23,114 nt of DNA from an uncultured Rubrobacteraceae bacterium. GTDB lineage: Bacteria; Actinomycetota; Rubrobacteria; Rubrobacterales; Rubrobacteraceae. Where the stretch lies: positions 1 to 23,114 of the forward strand of contig CADCUZ010000139.1 in assembly GCA_902806015.1 (NCBI GenBank). Direction: 5' to 3'. Positions 21,786 through 23,114 of this stretch are shown here, in pieces; the stretch's first letter is position 1; each line of letters starts with the position of its first letter. The notes beneath the pieces are model-generated. The model did no database searches, had not been told where the DNA came from, and was given only the letters and a program-made list of their open reading frames with translations. The position numbers were made by a program, and so were the translations under genes.

Positions 21786-22157
21786 TCACCCCCTTACCAG
21801 CAGCCTCATGGCGGCGAGGATCTCTTCCACGGAGGCGTCCTTTGAGATCATCTCGTCGGCGCCCAACGAACGTACCCAGGCGCGCAGGTCCGGCCCGCGG
21901 GCCGCCGTTAGCACCAGCACAGGCACCTCCGACCCGTCGGCGCGCAGCTCCCGGATCAGCTCCGTGCCCACACCGTCGGGCAGCAGGAGGTCCACGACGG
22001 CCAGGTCGATCTCTTGGGCCTTCTGCGCGGCCTCCCGGCGGGCCTCGGCCAGGGACCCGGCCTCCCCGACGACCTCGAGGTCCGCCTGGCGCCCGAGCAG
22101 GTCGGCGAGGGCCTTGCGGAACCAGGAGTGGTCTTCCAACAGGAACACGCGGGCCAA
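21786..22157 (-). CDS. Single-domain response regulator (CheY-like receiver)
   Basis: 123 residues consisting only of a receiver domain. The acidic pocket is Glu8/Asp9 (LLEDHSWFR), the phosphorylated residue is Asp56 (LAVVDLLLPDG), the switch Thr is Thr84 (LVLTAA) and the conserved Lys is Lys106 (ISKDAS). There is no DNA-binding output domain. No histidine kinase is in the window, so the input is unknown. TTG 22157 is the start: GGGAGG lies 6 nt upstream and the protein begins MARVFLLEDH. The gene leads a two-gene unit with the receiver-like protein. Confidence 0.9.
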   Translation of the reverse strand: MARVFLLEDHSWFRKALADLLGRQADLEVVGEAGSLAEARREAAQKAQEIDLAVVDLLLPDGVGTELIRELRADGSEVPVLVLTAARGPDLRAWVRSLGADEMISKDASVEEILAAMRLLVRG

Positions 22158-22254
22158 CGGTCGCCTCCCTTCTTCCGGCGGCTACGCGCGTTTTGTACCT
22201 GCTCGGGCGCCGCCACAGCCTAGAAAGCGACAGGAAGGAGTCTCCCTTACGCTA

Positions 22255-23114
22255 CTAGTTCCTACGAGAGCAAGGTATCGGCTTTTTCTGGCGCGTATCC
22301 TCCGGATGGACTATTTTTGCGGAACTTCCACGGTGAGCTTTGGAGAAAACCCCTTCCACGCACTCGGGTGAACAGAACGGCCTCGCAAGCTCGGGACGGC
22401 ATCCCAATTTGGGATGCCGTCCCGAGCTTGGTCGTCGGCAGGTTGAGCGGGCTCCTTCCGTGAACCTGATGGGAGCCGCCGGGGCTGAGGGGTGCGCCGG
22501 GGCGACTCTCGGGACCTCTGCGCCCGATTGTGTTTCGTCCATACCGCTCTTGAACCTGTGGCCAACCCAGATGGCCCCAATCACAACACCAATAAGGATC
22601 AGTAGCCCGAAGTCCCCCACCAAGTAGACGTCCACCAGCACGGGGGAAGCCGTTGTTAGGGTGACCGCTCCCAGGATGTTCCACGCGGCGTTGTGAACGC
22701 AGTGGGCGATCGAGGCGGGCCAGATGCTGCCCGTGTAGATCCTCAAGTACCCAAAGAAGAAGCTCGCGGCCACGAAGGTCCCATAGAACAGGGGGAAGAA
22801 GGGCAACAGGTTGCCCGTGGGGAAGTTAGCGGCTGCTGCGGCGGGAAGATCAGGGGCATGTGCCAGGTGGCAAAGACGAGGCCGACCAACAACAAGGCCG
22901 GGACCCTACCCAAAAACATGAGGTGGGACTGCAAGTAGCCTCGCATGCCGATCTCTTCTGCGAGGGAGAACCACACCACGGACACACCAAAATAGATGAG
23001 AAAGCTGGGGATAGGGTCGATGATGCCATCCTCGGGCAAGGCGGAGGAGGCCAACGGGGTGGCCTACACGATGGCCGTGGCGGCCGCGGTAATGAGCAAG
23101 GGCGCCCCGAAGGC
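22255..23114 (-). pseudogene. Broken CPBP (CAAX-protease-like) membrane protease gene
   Basis: CPBP/Abi-type intramembrane metalloprotease. The catalytic motifs are present: EE in WFSLAEEIGMRGYL, the motif VFATWHMPL, and H...N in SIAHCVHNAAW. The first two are in one frame and the third in another. They join if one C is added to CCCC at 22822-22819 on the coding strand. Upstream, the frame reads LLITAAATAIV, then TAG at 23066-23064, then continues into the domain, so an in-frame stop may also interrupt it. The gene probably extends past the window. Downstream the shifted frame runs to 22255 through a perfect palindrome and a tail unlike the family. At least one lesion is certain if this is a single gene. 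Confidence 0.65.
22386..22430. repeat. Perfect palindrome, 22-bp arms, 1-nt centre
   Basis: The left arm at 22386-22407 (beginning CAAGCTCGGGACGGCATCCC) and right arm at 22409-22430 are exact reverse complements around a single T at 22408. It lies at the 3' end of the broken CPBP gene, where family similarity has already ended. The design is the same as at 4596-4644 but the sequence is unrelated. It could be a terminator-like hairpin, although no T-run follows in either direction. Confidence 0.95.

Noticed and set aside
1..23114. CRISPR array, prophage, toxin-antitoxin or other defence locus
   Set aside because: No regularly spaced repeats, phage structural genes or convincing toxin-antitoxin pair; the lone XRE protein is frameshifted and has no partner.

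Overview
The window is GC-rich DNA with GTG and TTG starts beside ATG, clear Shine-Dalgarno sequences and near-consensus sigma-70-type promoters. The gene set (PRC-barrel protein, LppX/LprG-like lipoprotein remnant, UbiB-family kinase, TerC, a complete MutS) suggests a deep-branching actinobacterium of the Rubrobacter type. That assignment is inference from gene content and base composition; no marker gene settles it.

Layout. 1-4,900 is mostly on the minus strand: the 5' end of a LarA-type lactate racemase gene, a PRC-barrel protein, a Bcp-type peroxiredoxin, a decayed lipoprotein gene (plus strand), a frameshifted sulfotransferase and an intact UbiB/AarF kinase with a 49-nt perfect palindrome inside it. 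5,000-8,020 is on the plus strand: an EamA transporter, a frameshifted MOSC protein and a membrane-anchored alpha/beta hydrolase. 8,034-9,959 is on the minus strand: an arginase-family protein and a nucleoside hydrolase. 10,096-13,972 is the most interesting part. It has two separate promoters, each followed by a yybP-ykoY (Mn2+-sensing) riboswitch. The first precedes a TerC membrane protein; the second precedes a Na+/Ca2+-exchanger-family protein followed by a tandem UspA. Beyond each aptamer the two leaders keep the same architecture: a small hairpin, then a second hairpin that loops out the ribosome binding site, then the sequence AUGGGCCAUG, then a short reading frame whose stop lies on or next to the TTG start of the transporter. 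14,004-16,364 is an intact mutS with an apparently leaderless promoter. It is followed by only about the first 20 codons of mutL.

From the mutL breakpoint to the end (16.4-23.1 kb) the sequence looks plastic and decayed. Intact genes there are an adenine deaminase, a small hypothetical protein, a cold-shock protein, a VOC-family protein and a response regulator with a receiver-like partner. Between them lie an initiator-tRNA remnant, a VOC-protein fragment, a frameshifted XRE regulator, a frameshifted membrane protein, a truncated DUF4383-like protein and a broken CPBP protease gene that carries a second perfect palindrome (22-bp arms, 1-nt centre).

How the genes work together. TerC and the exchanger are the expected outputs of Mn2+ riboswitches, so this block is probably a manganese export/homeostasis island, with UspA and possibly the peroxiredoxin in the wider stress response. 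The nucleoside hydrolase and adenine deaminase fit purine salvage. About eight genes are broken, yet the long core genes (mutS, ubiB, terC, exchanger, uspA) have none of these lesions. This favours real gene decay over random sequencing error, although several lesions sit in homopolymers and need checking against raw reads.
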